24,927 nt of DNA from Lachnospiraceae bacterium. GTDB taxonomy: Bacteria > Bacillota > Clostridia > Lachnospirales > Lachnospiraceae. Under the pieces are notes generated by a model. That model had not been told where the DNA came from and searched no databases. It saw nothing but the letters and a program-made list of their open reading frames with translations. The position numbers and the translations under genes are program-made. Every line of letters starts with the position of its first letter. Within the stretch, counting starts at the first letter, position 1. The stretch is from contig CAAGJU010000228.1 in the NCBI GenBank assembly GCA_900770225.1, positions 1 through 24,927 on the forward strand, in the 5' to 3' direction. Of the stretch, positions 8,214-15,240 are shown piece by piece.

Positions 8214-9326
8214 ATGAATACACCTCAGAACGATCCGTTTGAAAAATATTATCACGCAGAAGAACCTGCCAGGCGGGAACGTGGCTATGCCTGGCATACA
8301 GCCATGGGCCTTCAGGCTGTGGATGGTATTGTTCCTTCTGTTTATTTAAAAGAGACTGCACAGAAAAACATTGAGGGTGACATCTCTCTTGAACAGGCTG
8401 AACAACTGATTGAATCCTATTATCGCGCGAATCCGAAAAGAGATGATGAACGCACGGAAGAGGCTGATCTTGTTTCTGCCCGTATTGCGGCGATTCTGTC
8501 GGAACAGGCATTTGTTTTTTCCCCGGGGCAGTATATATCCATTCACAGACGACTGTTTCATGGAATCTATTCGCATGCCGGGAAAATCCGGGATTATAAC
8601 ATTACAAAAAAGGAATGGGTCCTGGATGGCGATACTGTGCTGTATGGCGGAGCTTCTGAACTGAGGGCAACGCTGGATTACGATATGGAGCAGGAGAGAA
8701 ATTTCAGCTATCAGGGACTGACAATGCCTGAGGTCATTCACCATCTGGCTATGTTTGTTTCCAGATTATGGCAGATCCATATTTTTGGTGAAGGTAATAC
8801 GCGAACGACAGCAGTATTTTTTATCAAGTATCTCCGGAGTCTGGGGTTCGATGTGACGAATGATACGTTTGCCGCGAACGCCTGGTATTTCCGGAATGCG
8901 ATAGTGAGGGCTAATTATAATAATATCCAGAAGGGCGTTCACGAGACGACGGAATATCTGGAAAGATTCCTGAGAAACCTTCTCCTTGGAGAAAAAAATG
9001 AACTGCACAATCGGGAAATGCATATCAGTGGGACATTTCACGTTAGCCGGGAAGAAAATGACCCAATAAAAACAAATGACCCAATAAATGACCCAATAAA
9101 TACCTCGGTAAATGTATCAGATCGCGAAAGAAAATTATTGCATTATCTACATGAAAGTCCGGAACTGACGCGAAATCAGCTGGCTGAAGAGCTGGAATGT
9201 TCGGAAAGTACAATTAAAAGAGAGATCAGAATTCTCTCTGAAAAAGGGATTATCACACGTATAGGGTCCAGAAAAAAAGGAGCCTGGATCATACACACGG
9301 AAAGAGCCGGGGAGAATATACAGTAA
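8214..9326 (+). CDS. Fic family protein with C-terminal winged-helix domain
   Basis: Fic enzymes transfer AMP or other phosphate-containing groups to protein hydroxyls. The 370-residue product has a Fic core at about 90-255 with the active-site motif HIFGEGNTR (catalytic H189). An N-terminal helix includes the NIEG inhibitory-motif segment (E54-G55). In the standard (S/T)xxxE(G/N) motif the residue four before the Glu is Ser/Thr; here it is Gln, so auto-inhibition may be altered. A low-complexity NDPI repeat linker (about 282-296) leads to a wHTH domain at about 303-362. The ATG at 8214 is 8 nt after GGAGG, which favours it over the ATG at 8208. It is monocistronic and may regulate its own transcription through the wHTH. 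The target is unknown. Confidence 0.88.
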   Translation: MNTPQNDPFEKYYHAEEPARRERGYAWHTAMGLQAVDGIVPSVYLKETAQKNIEGDISLEQAEQLIESYYRANPKRDDERTEEADLVSARIAAILSEQAFVFSPGQYISIHRRLFHGIYSHAGKIRDYNITKKEWVLDGDTVLYGGASELRATLDYDMEQERNFSYQGLTMPEVIHHLAMFVSRLWQIHIFGEGNTRTTAVFFIKYLRSLGFDVTNDTFAANAWYFRNAIVRANYNNIQKGVHETTEYLERFLRNLLLGEKNELHNREMHISGTFHVSREENDPIKTNDPINDPINTSVNVSDRERKLLHYLHESPELTRNQLAEELECSESTIKREIRILSEKGIITRIGSRKKGAWIIHTERAGENIQ

Positions 9327-9352
9327 ACCCCATACTACAAGTAGTGCCACAT

Positions 9353-9533
9353 ACTGTATTAAGCCAGACTGCTCCATCGCTACGCGATTCCCGCAGTCGG
9401 CACATGTATGAGCATTCCCGCGATGCTTCGCATCGCTCCATGCTCATACATGTTTGCGTCGATCACGCATACAGTTTTCTGTGCATGCTTCGCATGCCCA
9501 AAAACTGCCTGCGTGTCGACGGCTTAATACAGT
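9353..9533. repeat. Cloverleaf-like palindromic element
   Basis: A perfect 13-bp outer inverted repeat (ACTGTATTAAGCC at 9353-9365, complement at 9521-9533) encloses three consecutive hairpin arms: 9367-9398, 9403-9452 (13-bp perfect outer stem) and 9457-9521. Each arm has an inner stem capped by a TAC or TTC loop. Arms 1 and 2 carry opposed TCC/TCCC internal loops. There is no ORF. A fragment of the outer repeat (CTTAATACAG) recurs at about 12912. It resembles a non-autonomous palindromic intergenic repeat. Confidence 0.75.
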
Positions 9534-9578
9534 AATTGCTGGCTTTGTAAGAGCAGAAGATATCGGGAGGTGAGCAAC

Positions 9579-10085
9579 ATGAACAGAGTAGCAGAAGCCG
9601 TCAGCAGCATGGTGCGTTTCTACAGTGAGACCAGTGACCGCATTGTGCATGACGTCAATCATTTTCTTAAGGTGTGGGGATTTGCCCGGACAATCGGAAA
9701 AATGGAAGGCCTGGACCCGGAGACACAGGAGACGCTGGAACTGGCAGCGGTGGCGCATGACATTGCCTGCCCGCTTTGCCGGGAAAAATACGGCAATGCG
9801 GACGGAAAGCACCAGGAACTGGAGGGCGGACCGCTGACAAGGGAGTTCTACAAAGATTTTGATCTCCCGGCGAAGAAACTGGATCGCATTGTCTATCTGG
9901 TGGAACATCATCATTCCTATTTTGATGCTGACGGCCCGGATTACCAGATTCTCCTGGAGGCGGATTTCCTCGTGAACGCGGACGAGTCAGCGCTTTCCCC
10001 GAAAGGCGTGGCGACATTCAGAGATCGGGTATTCCGGACAGAATCCGGGAAACGGCTGCTGAAGGAGATGTATCCGGATGCGTGA
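9579..10085 (+). CDS. HD-domain phosphohydrolase
   Basis: This is a predicted cytosolic metal-dependent phosphohydrolase of the HD superfamily. The 168 residues carry the ordered metal ligands: H24 (in VHDVNHF), the H60-D61 pair (AVAHDIACP), a histidine in the EHHHSYF cluster at 110-112, and D129 (LEADFLV). I chose ATG 9579 because GGGAGG is 8 nt upstream; an in-frame GTG at 9570 overlaps that SD. The protein is all HD fold with no sensory or synthetase domain. The substrate is unknown, with nucleotides or small phosphoesters likely. It stands alone after the palindromic element, with a weak hairpin downstream. Confidence 0.82.
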   Translation: MNRVAEAVSSMVRFYSETSDRIVHDVNHFLKVWGFARTIGKMEGLDPETQETLELAAVAHDIACPLCREKYGNADGKHQELEGGPLTREFYKDFDLPAKKLDRIVYLVEHHHSYFDADGPDYQILLEADFLVNADESALSPKGVATFRDRVFRTESGKRLLKEMYPDA

Positions 10086-10094
10086 ATGCGCACC

Positions 10095-10118
10095 GGCCTT
10101 GAAATGAAGGCGCTTTAT
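10095..10118 (+). terminator. Weak candidate terminator after HD gene
   Basis: A GCCTT/AAGGC hairpin with a 6-nt loop is followed by GCTTTAT, starting 10 nt after the stop. The stem is short and the U-tract poor. Confidence 0.3.
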
Positions 10119-10357
10119 CGTTATATATGTAAGGACTTCGCCGATACTGATTATGTAAGTATGTATTTTTCAGGTTATCAGTAGAAAAGCCTGTTGCGTG
10201 GCAGCGGCATACATCACATATGCCATTCCGTTTTATTAACGCAGCAGGAAGCAGGAGTTTCATTATCAAAGCCGGGCGAAGGAACGTCCGGAGATAATCA
10301 GTGGGACAGGTGTTCCCGGAATCCGGGAAATTGTGCTCACATGGAAGGAGTTACATT

Positions 10358-11350
10358 ATGGCAATCGGCAATCTGTATGGCACGGGGATTCGGCGATACA
10401 CGAACCCTTATACCGGAACAAATGCCGTAAAGGGCAGTGACAGCGCCAGCAGGACTGAGGGAACAGCCGCAGACGCAGGAACAGAGAAGAGTGCAGCAGC
10501 CGGCAGCGCAGCAGGTGTAAGCAAAGAAGCAGCAGAAATACAGAACAGTTCTGCAGCAGATCGCGCTTCGATTCTGAAGCAGCTGACAGGCGGCATCCGC
10601 CAGGATCTGACCGTGCAGAAGAGCCAGTATGGAAAGAGCATCGGAGATGTCAGTCTCTCTGACGACGCGGCCAAATACTATGAAAGTCTGAAGGCCCGCT
10701 ACGGCAATATGAATTTTGTACTGGTCAGCGATGATGTCAAGGACGCTGTGCAGTCCAGCGCCGCGGCTTACAGCACGGTCGGGAAAACGACAGTACTGAT
10801 CAATGAGAGCAAGATTGAGAAGATGGCTTCTGATCCGTCCTATCGGCAGAAATACGAATCGATCCTCACGAATGCACAGTCGCAGATGAGCAGCATCGCC
10901 TCCGCCGTACAGAAAAACAGCGGTAGCGGTAATGATATCCTGGCATCGTTTGGCATGTCCGTGAATGAGAATGGCGATACCTCGTACTTCGCAGTTTTCA
11001 ATAAACAGCAGAAGAATCTGAATGAAAACCTGTCGGCTCAGCGCGCAGAGAAGGCCGCTGAGAAAAAGAAGACGGAAAAAGCGCAGGCTAAAAAGGATGC
11101 TGCGGCGAAGAAAGAGGAAAAGATCCGCAATCGCAGGGCAGAAGAGAAAAAAGCTGCTGCGGCGGACGAGGATGATGCAGCAGAGAAAACGGATGATGCG
11201 AAGGAAACTTACGGCATTTCGGATTTTAACGAGGATGATTATGATGTGCTGACTTCATCGACATCCGAGGGCCTGATCGACAGGATCCGCGATTACCTCG
11301 CAAGCAACGCTGCCAATACGGAGGGCGTACATTTTTCTGCGCAGGCATAA
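10358..11350 (+). CDS. DUF6033-like protein of unknown function
   Basis: The 330-residue protein begins MAIGNLYGTG, with AAGGAG 7 nt before the ATG; an upstream in-frame GTG at 10301 lacks an SD. Residues about 15-65 are Ala/Ser/Gly-rich and probably disordered. Residues 90-220 form the recognisable core (LSDDAAKYYESLKARYGNMNF, then TTVLINESKIEKMASD), which resembles the DUF6033 family of Firmicutes from memory. Residues about 225-280 are a Lys/Glu/Ala-rich helix that looks like a coiled coil. There is an acidic stretch and a C-terminal tail. I see no signal peptide or transmembrane segment. Its function is unknown. Three 41-bp repeats start 5 nt after the stop, and a terminator follows at 11524-11558. 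Confidence 0.75.
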   Translation: MAIGNLYGTGIRRYTNPYTGTNAVKGSDSASRTEGTAADAGTEKSAAAGSAAGVSKEAAEIQNSSAADRASILKQLTGGIRQDLTVQKSQYGKSIGDVSLSDDAAKYYESLKARYGNMNFVLVSDDVKDAVQSSAAAYSTVGKTTVLINESKIEKMASDPSYRQKYESILTNAQSQMSSIASAVQKNSGSGNDILASFGMSVNENGDTSYFAVFNKQQKNLNENLSAQRAEKAAEKKKTEKAQAKKDAAAKKEEKIRNRRAEEKKAAAADEDDAAEKTDDAKETYGISDFNEDDYDVLTSSTSEGLIDRIRDYLASNAANTEGVHFSAQA

Positions 11351-11354
11351 TAGA

Positions 11355-11479
11355 CAGCCCGGACATCGCTTGCATGATATGAATCGTGCGATTGGCAGTC
11401 CGGATATTGCATGCATAACACGAATAGCATGATTTACAGTCCGGACATCGCAAGAATGTCGTGAACAGCATAGCATTTA
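11355..11479 (+). repeat. 41-bp imperfect tandem repeat, three copies
   Basis: Copies begin at 11355, 11396 and 11437, each with CAG(T/C)CCGGA(C/T)AT(C/T)GC followed by a more variable half. They are contiguous without spacers. They lie between the DUF6033-like stop codon and its terminator, so they would be in the mRNA 3' region. Confidence 0.8.
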
Positions 11480-11523
11480 CGGCTCTCTGACAGAGGGAGA
11501 AAATATATTGATACAGCAACAGG

Positions 11524-11558
11524 CGGTTGTCTCCGATGCAGGGGGCAGCCGTTTTTAT
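11524..11558 (+). terminator. Terminator of the DUF6033-like gene
   Basis: An 11-bp stem (with three G-U pairs in RNA) and a 6-nt GATGCA loop is followed by TTTTTAT, about 170 nt after the stop codon. Confidence 0.7.
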
Positions 11559-11610
11559 GTAAGAAAATGAGGAAAATCTGAAAATTTTCCAGACAAAAGT
11601 GATACAACTT

Positions 11611-11639
11611 ATAGGAAAAAACTGGAATAATGGTACAAT
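11611..11639 (+). promoter_or_regulatory. Candidate extended -10 promoter for the XRE gene
   Basis: TACAAT at 11634-11639 is preceded by TG one base upstream (TGG-TACAAT), an extended -10. The -35 region is poor. It would give a leader of about 200 nt to the XRE gene, containing two perfect 7-bp hairpins at 11654-11678 and 11689-11709. Confidence 0.5.
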
Positions 11640-11847
11640 TATAAATAGAGTACCCGGAAATGCGGTTGCAGTTTCCGGATTTGTCACCCCGGGATTTCAC
11701 ATATCCCGGTATAAATTTTCCGTCCGTGCAAAGTTCGCATGGGTGATTTTGAAACGGGACAGTTTACACAACAAAGACTTCATGGCAGCATGCAGGTTAC
11801 AGATGAAGGGCTGGCTTTCTGTGTGCAGGACTTACAGGGAGTGTGTG

Positions 11848-12294
11848 ATGATGACGCAGGAGAAAAAAAGAAAGACAGAAGCGGAAGAAAAACAGAACAG
11901 AGCAATCGGGGACGACAGACACAGGGATGCGGCGTCGGAAGAGCAGAAAACGACCGCAGAGAATCGGAAGAATGCGTTTGACAATCTGGGGACAAAAGTT
12001 CGCCAGCTCAGAATCAGTCAGGGAATGACACAGTCGGAAGTGGCTAAAGCGCTGCATGTGACGCCGGGTTATATCAGCAATGTCGAGAATGACCGTACGG
12101 CGATGTCACTTCATATTCTCATTTATTACGCGAAACTTACCGGACTGTCGCTGGATGAGCTGATCGGAGAGGTTCAGCCGGCTTACAGACCCAGGGCACT
12201 GCAGAACCAGCTGATCGATGAGATATCCCGTCTGACACCGGAAGAACAGGAAAAACTTCTGAAAATGATACAGATCTGGAAGGGAAAGGATTAA
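11848..12294 (+). CDS. XRE-family transcriptional regulator
   Basis: This 148-residue DNA-binding protein has a charged, probably disordered N-terminus (residues 1-43, rich in K/E/Q/R). A classic Cro/CI-type helix-turn-helix follows at about 47-107 (LGTKVRQLRISQGMTQSEVA, then HVTPGYISNVEN), and then an amphipathic C-terminal helix. I place the start at 11848 (MMTQEKK) because GGGA lies upstream and the earlier ORF portion is made of leader hairpins. It sits between the DUF6033-like gene and the BMC pair and could regulate either, which is inference from position. A 37-bp tandem repeat begins at its stop codon, and no clear terminator follows. Confidence 0.85.
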   Translation: MMTQEKKRKTEAEEKQNRAIGDDRHRDAASEEQKTTAENRKNAFDNLGTKVRQLRISQGMTQSEVAKALHVTPGYISNVENDRTAMSLHILIYYAKLTGLSLDELIGEVQPAYRPRALQNQLIDEISRLTPEEQEKLLKMIQIWKGKD

Positions 12295-12386
12295 AACCGG
12301 AAAGATCTGTACAGAACAGATGAAATAACAAAACAGGAAAGATCTTTATAGTACAGATGAAACAACAAAACCGGAAAGAAATGGCA
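12293..12386 (+). repeat. 37-bp imperfect tandem repeat, about 2.4 copies
   Basis: Units start at 12293 (inside the XRE stop codon), 12330 and 12367, each opening AAAAC(C/A)GGAAAGA. The first two are near full length; the third diverges after 13 bp. Confidence 0.75.
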
Positions 12387-12397
12387 TAAGAAATATT

Positions 12398-12426
12398 TTG
12401 CATTCTTGCTGTTTTGTGAATACTAT
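12398..12426 (+). promoter_or_regulatory. Candidate promoter of the first BMC gene
   Basis: TTGCAT (12398-12403) and TACTAT (12421-12426) are separated by 17 bp. The match to consensus is moderate. Downstream lie a direct repeat of AATCGCGT (about 12451-12475) and a 16-bp dyad TACAGG-N4-CCTGTA at 12486-12501, which are candidate operator sites. Confidence 0.4.
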
Positions 12427-12525
12427 TGCATAATAGATGCAGGTGTTATTAATCGCGTGTCATGAATCGCGTTTCGACTTTTCTGTACAGGGGTACCTGT
12501 ATCAGAAGAAAAACGAGGTGGTAGT

Positions 12526-12828
12526 GTGAGTTATCAGTACAGCGGGCTGGCCGTTGCTACGATTGAATTCGATCTGATGGTTCCAACCCTGATGGCTATG
12601 GATGCGGCGACGAAGACCGCGGACATTAAGGTGGAGACGGTGGAAAGAAACCGTCTCAAGGCGGGTGTGTGCCTGAAACTGAGGGGAAATCTCTCCGATC
12701 TGCGGGAAGCTATGGATGCTGCAATCAGAGTCGGCCAGGAATACGGGGGAACACTTACAGGAAAGAATCTGATCCCTGCACCGACGAGGGGAACTGATCT
12801 CGCGGTCAGAGCGACCATCAATAAATAA
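12526..12828 (+). CDS. BMC-domain shell-like protein 1
   Basis: Single BMC-domain proteins form hexameric tiles of bacterial microcompartment shells. The 100 residues align over the whole fold: strand YSGLAVATIEF, helix VPTLMAMDAATKTADIKV, strand VCLKLRGNLSDLREAMDAAIRVG and C-terminal IPAP. The pore loop of typical hexamers (GSG) is replaced by RLKAG, so the pore would differ. A GTG start is used with GAGGTGG upstream; no better ATG exists. It pairs with a second BMC gene at 12950, and a weak terminator lies between them. No microcompartment enzyme, pentamer (BMC-P) or tandem-domain (BMC-T) gene is in the window. Fold confidence is good; the role is unknown. Confidence 0.8.
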   Translation: MSYQYSGLAVATIEFDLMVPTLMAMDAATKTADIKVETVERNRLKAGVCLKLRGNLSDLREAMDAAIRVGQEYGGTLTGKNLIPAPTRGTDLAVRATINK

Positions 12829-12846
12829 ACGGATATACATGGCTGC

Positions 12847-12868
12847 GTCGTCCATGCGGACGGTTTTC
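12847..12868 (+). terminator. Candidate terminator between the two BMC genes
   Basis: GTCGTCC-ATGC-GGACGGT (two wobble pairs) is followed by TTTTCTG, 18 nt after the first BMC stop. Confidence 0.4.
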
Positions 12869-12949
12869 TGTGTGTAATGATGTACCCGAAACTGTCTGTC
12901 TGACGGCTGCTTAATACAGAATACAGCGAATGAAGAAAGCAGGATAAAA

Positions 12950-13231
12950 ATGGCACAGGCGTATGGATTGGTAGAAGTACTCGGCAGGGCAAATGCCGTG
13001 CGTGTACTGGACCAGATGTGCAAGGCTGCGGATGTTCAGTTTGTGACAGACTATACAAGAAACGGCGGGCACGATACGGTTGTCGTGAGCGGCAGCGTTT
13101 CCGCATGCACCGCGGCAGTTGACAGTGTGAAAGAGAATAATCCGTGTCCGTTTTTCAGTGCGGCTGTGATGTCGGGGCCGTCTGAGGAATCGGACCGCAT
13201 TTTCCAGGAGTGGAAAGACGGAATCAAGTAA
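12950..13231 (+). CDS. BMC-domain shell-like protein 2
   Basis: The 93-residue protein has a BMC fold. YGLVEVLGRANAVRVLDQM matches the first strand and helix, CKAADVQFVTDY the second strand, and VVVSGSVSACTAAVDSV the conserved strand-helix. The pore-loop position reads RNGGHD rather than GSG. The C-terminus (SEESDRIFQEWKDGIK) is short and charged. AGGA lies 7 nt before the ATG. It is a diverged paralogue of the protein at 12526, not a recent copy. A 45-bp tandem repeat follows its stop by 13 nt. Its gene context (XRE upstream, bile salt hydrolase downstream) matches no catalogued BMC locus I know. Confidence 0.8.
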   Translation: MAQAYGLVEVLGRANAVRVLDQMCKAADVQFVTDYTRNGGHDTVVVSGSVSACTAAVDSVKENNPCPFFSAAVMSGPSEESDRIFQEWKDGIK

Positions 13232-13244
13232 CCATGTGGCGCAG

Positions 13245-13334
13245 GACAATCAGATAGTGGTTTGGATATCCCTCATGAATCCGAAACAGGGCAATCAGCT
13301 GCTGGCTGAGATATTCCGCATGAACCCGAAAGAT
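13245..13334 (+). repeat. 45-bp imperfect tandem repeat, two copies
   Basis: Copies at 13245 and 13290 share G(A/G)CAATCAG, GATAT(C/T)CC and CATGAA(T/C)CCGAAA in register. Together they fill most of the space between the second BMC gene and the bile salt hydrolase. Confidence 0.65.
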
Positions 13335-13392
13335 CAGGGAACATGCCGGATGCCATCTGTTTTCGGAACGACTTGAAGAATGGAGCAGAGAT

Positions 13393-14373
13393 ATGTGTAC
13401 ATGCGCGACTTATCAGACAAAGAATCATTATTTTGGACGCAATCTTGATCTTGAATTTTCCTATCAGGAATCCGTGACGGTCACGCCGCGGAAATTCCCC
13501 CTTCCGTTCAGACGGAAGGATACACTGACAGAACACTATGCCATGATCGGCATGGCTTTTGTGTGCGGTGGTTTTCCTCTCTACTACGATGCCGTGAATG
13601 AGCACGGGCTGGCAATGGCAGGTCTGAACTTTCCGGGAAACGGATACTTTCCGGAACCCGTGGATGATGACAGGGATAATATCTCGCCCTTTGAATTTAT
13701 TCCGTGGATCCTCGGACAGTGCAGAGACCTTACAGAGGCACGTACATTTCTGGAAAAAATAAGGCTGGTGAACATTCCGTTCAGTGCAGAACTTCCGATC
13801 ACGCCGCTTCACTGGATGATCAGTGACCTGGCGGGTTCCATCGTGGTTGAATCGGTCAGGGATGGCATTCACATCTATGACAATCCTGTGGGAGTAATGA
13901 CCAATAACCCCACCTTTGATAAACAGCTTTTCCGCCTGAATGATTACCGGAGCGTTTCGGCAGGACCTTCCGCCAATACGTTTGCCAGAGGCCTTGATCT
14001 GGATCCCTACAGCAGGGGAATGGGCGGCATCGGTCTTCCCGGGGATCTGTCATCCGGATCGCGTTTCGTGAAGGTCGCTTTCACCAGAATGAATTCGGTC
14101 TCGGCGGATGATGAAGATTCTTCGGTGAGCCAGTTCTTCCACATCCTGGGTTCCGTGGAGCAGCAGCGCGGCTGCTGTGATCTCGGAGACGGCAAATATG
14201 AGATCACCATCTATTCATCCTGCTGCAATCAGGAAGAGGGAACCTATTACTACCGCACGTATGACAACAGCCAGATTTCCGCTGTGGACATGCATCGTGA
14301 GGACCTGGACGGCACCGGGCTGGTTTCCTATCCTCTTGAGACAAAGCAGCAGATCCACTGGGTGAACAGATAA
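13393..14373 (+). CDS. bsh: Bile salt hydrolase (choloylglycine hydrolase)
   Basis: This Ntn-hydrolase cleaves the amide bond of glycine- or taurine-conjugated bile acids. The 326-residue length is that of clostridial bile salt hydrolases. All key residues are visible: the nucleophile C2 (exposed after Met removal), R16 and D19 in FGRNLDLEF, N79 in AMAGLNFPG, N171/N172 in VGVMTNNPTFD, and R224 in SGSRFVKVAF. There is no signal peptide, so it is cytosolic. GGAG lies 8 nt before ATG 13393. The start is fixed because Cys must be residue 2. The last codons are part of a 38-bp tandem repeat, and a strong terminator follows. Penicillin V acylase is the alternative, but the sequence is closer to bile salt hydrolases. 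Confidence 0.92.
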   Translation: MCTCATYQTKNHYFGRNLDLEFSYQESVTVTPRKFPLPFRRKDTLTEHYAMIGMAFVCGGFPLYYDAVNEHGLAMAGLNFPGNGYFPEPVDDDRDNISPFEFIPWILGQCRDLTEARTFLEKIRLVNIPFSAELPITPLHWMISDLAGSIVVESVRDGIHIYDNPVGVMTNNPTFDKQLFRLNDYRSVSAGPSANTFARGLDLDPYSRGMGGIGLPGDLSSGSRFVKVAFTRMNSVSADDEDSSVSQFFHILGSVEQQRGCCDLGDGKYEITIYSSCCNQEEGTYYYRTYDNSQISAVDMHREDLDGTGLVSYPLETKQQIHWVNR

Positions 14374-14465
14374 CCAGATCTCCTGAGCGGATCCGATGGG
14401 TGAACAGATCACAGGATCTCCTGAACAGGTTCACTGAACCAACAGATAACAGAATCCTCCGCTCG
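14360..14465 (+). repeat. 38-bp imperfect tandem repeat, three copies spanning a stop codon
   Basis: AACAGAT recurs at 14365, 14403 and 14441, exactly 38 bp apart, each followed by an ACAG-ATCTCC-like segment. The first copy covers the last codons and stop of the bile salt hydrolase gene; the third runs into its terminator. Confidence 0.75.
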
Positions 14466-14502
14466 CTGACTTCTAGCCGGCAGGCGGGGGATTATTTTTC
14501 TT
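14453..14502 (+). terminator. Terminator of the bile salt hydrolase gene
   Basis: AATCCTCCGC pairs with GCGGGGGATT (one G-U), followed by ATTTTTCTTT. It may also serve the convergent tetR gene. Confidence 0.75.
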
Positions 14503-14506
14503 TCCC

Positions 14507-15067
14507 TTAGATCACAGAGGATATCCCCGTGTAGAACAGTTTCCCGGACAGTTCGATCAGATCCTCCAGGGGCACGATCTTCCCGTCCCGTACCCACTGT
14601 CGGTAGAGGTTGACAGAACTTACGCTGAGAAAAGTATTGATGATATTCTGCTCGCCTGTGGAAAAAGCTGCATAGGGATTGTGACGTGAGCGGTTGTGCT
14701 GCAGCGTCCGCATGAAAAACCGGTCGGAAAATTCCTGATAGCTGTGATCGCAGACGATTTTTTCCATATAAGGCTCCTGGGCAGCCATGAACTCGAAGAA
14801 AACCCGGTTGACTTCTGTAAAGGGTGCGTCCTCCGGAACCTGATCGATCACCGCGTAATATTTTTCGGCCAGTTCTGACAGGATGTCCTCGTACAGCGCT
14901 TCAATACAGGTGTAGTGCAGATAAAAGGTTTTCCGGTGAATCATGGCGCGTTCTGTCAGCTCCTTGATGGTGATCTGGGAAGCCTCTTTTTCCATAATCA
15001 TTTCCTTGAACGTGTTTCGAATGGCATTCCTTGTCTTCAGAACACGCAGATCCGTTTTTCTTTCCAT
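14507..15067 (-). CDS. TetR/AcrR family regulator
   Basis: This is a 186-residue repressor-type protein. The N-terminal TetR helix-turn-helix spans about 10-55 (TRNAIRNTFKEMI, then ITIKELTERAMIHRKTFYLHY). The C-terminal ligand domain is alpha-helical and resembles the type found in DhaS-like TetR proteins. AGGAG precedes the ATG by about 8 nt, and the 12-bp SD-containing sequence is duplicated 15 bp further upstream. It faces a cupin/flavodoxin region that is degraded, so its original target operon may have been lost. Confidence 0.85.
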   Translation of the reverse strand: MERKTDLRVLKTRNAIRNTFKEMIMEKEASQITIKELTERAMIHRKTFYLHYTCIEALYEDILSELAEKYYAVIDQVPEDAPFTEVNRVFFEFMAAQEPYMEKIVCDHSYQEFSDRFFMRTLQHNRSRHNPYAAFSTGEQNIINTFLSVSSVNLYRQWVRDGKIVPLEDLIELSGKLFYTGISSVI

Positions 15068-15183
15068 GAAATATCTCCTGTTTAAATATCTCCTGTAACC
15101 GCAATATATATGACAACTGCATCATTGCTTCGTATCTTTACGCTGAATCAGATCCCTGTGCGATGTCACGGTTGGCCCATGAA

Positions 15184-15240
15184 AATGTCCAGATTTTAAA
15201 ATGTGTGGCATAAGCGCCAGTGATAAAAAACTGGAAATCG
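15184..15240. repeat. 57-bp dispersed repeat, copy 1
   Basis: About 50 of 57 positions match the copy at 17059-17115. A TCCAG...CTGGA dyad bounds an invariant core AATGTGTGGCATAAGCGCC. It lies upstream of tetR. In one frame the core reads NVQILKCVA-stop; in another it opens MCGISASDKKLEI. Confidence 0.75.

Noticed and set aside
11355..11479. Possible CRISPR array
   Set aside because: Units are contiguous with no spacers, diverge from each other and have no cas genes nearby; they are tandem repeats.
13275..13376. 33-codon ORF between BMC 2 and the bile salt hydrolase
   Set aside because: It lies within the 45-bp tandem repeat, has no SD, and its internal MNPK repetition is explained by the DNA repeat.
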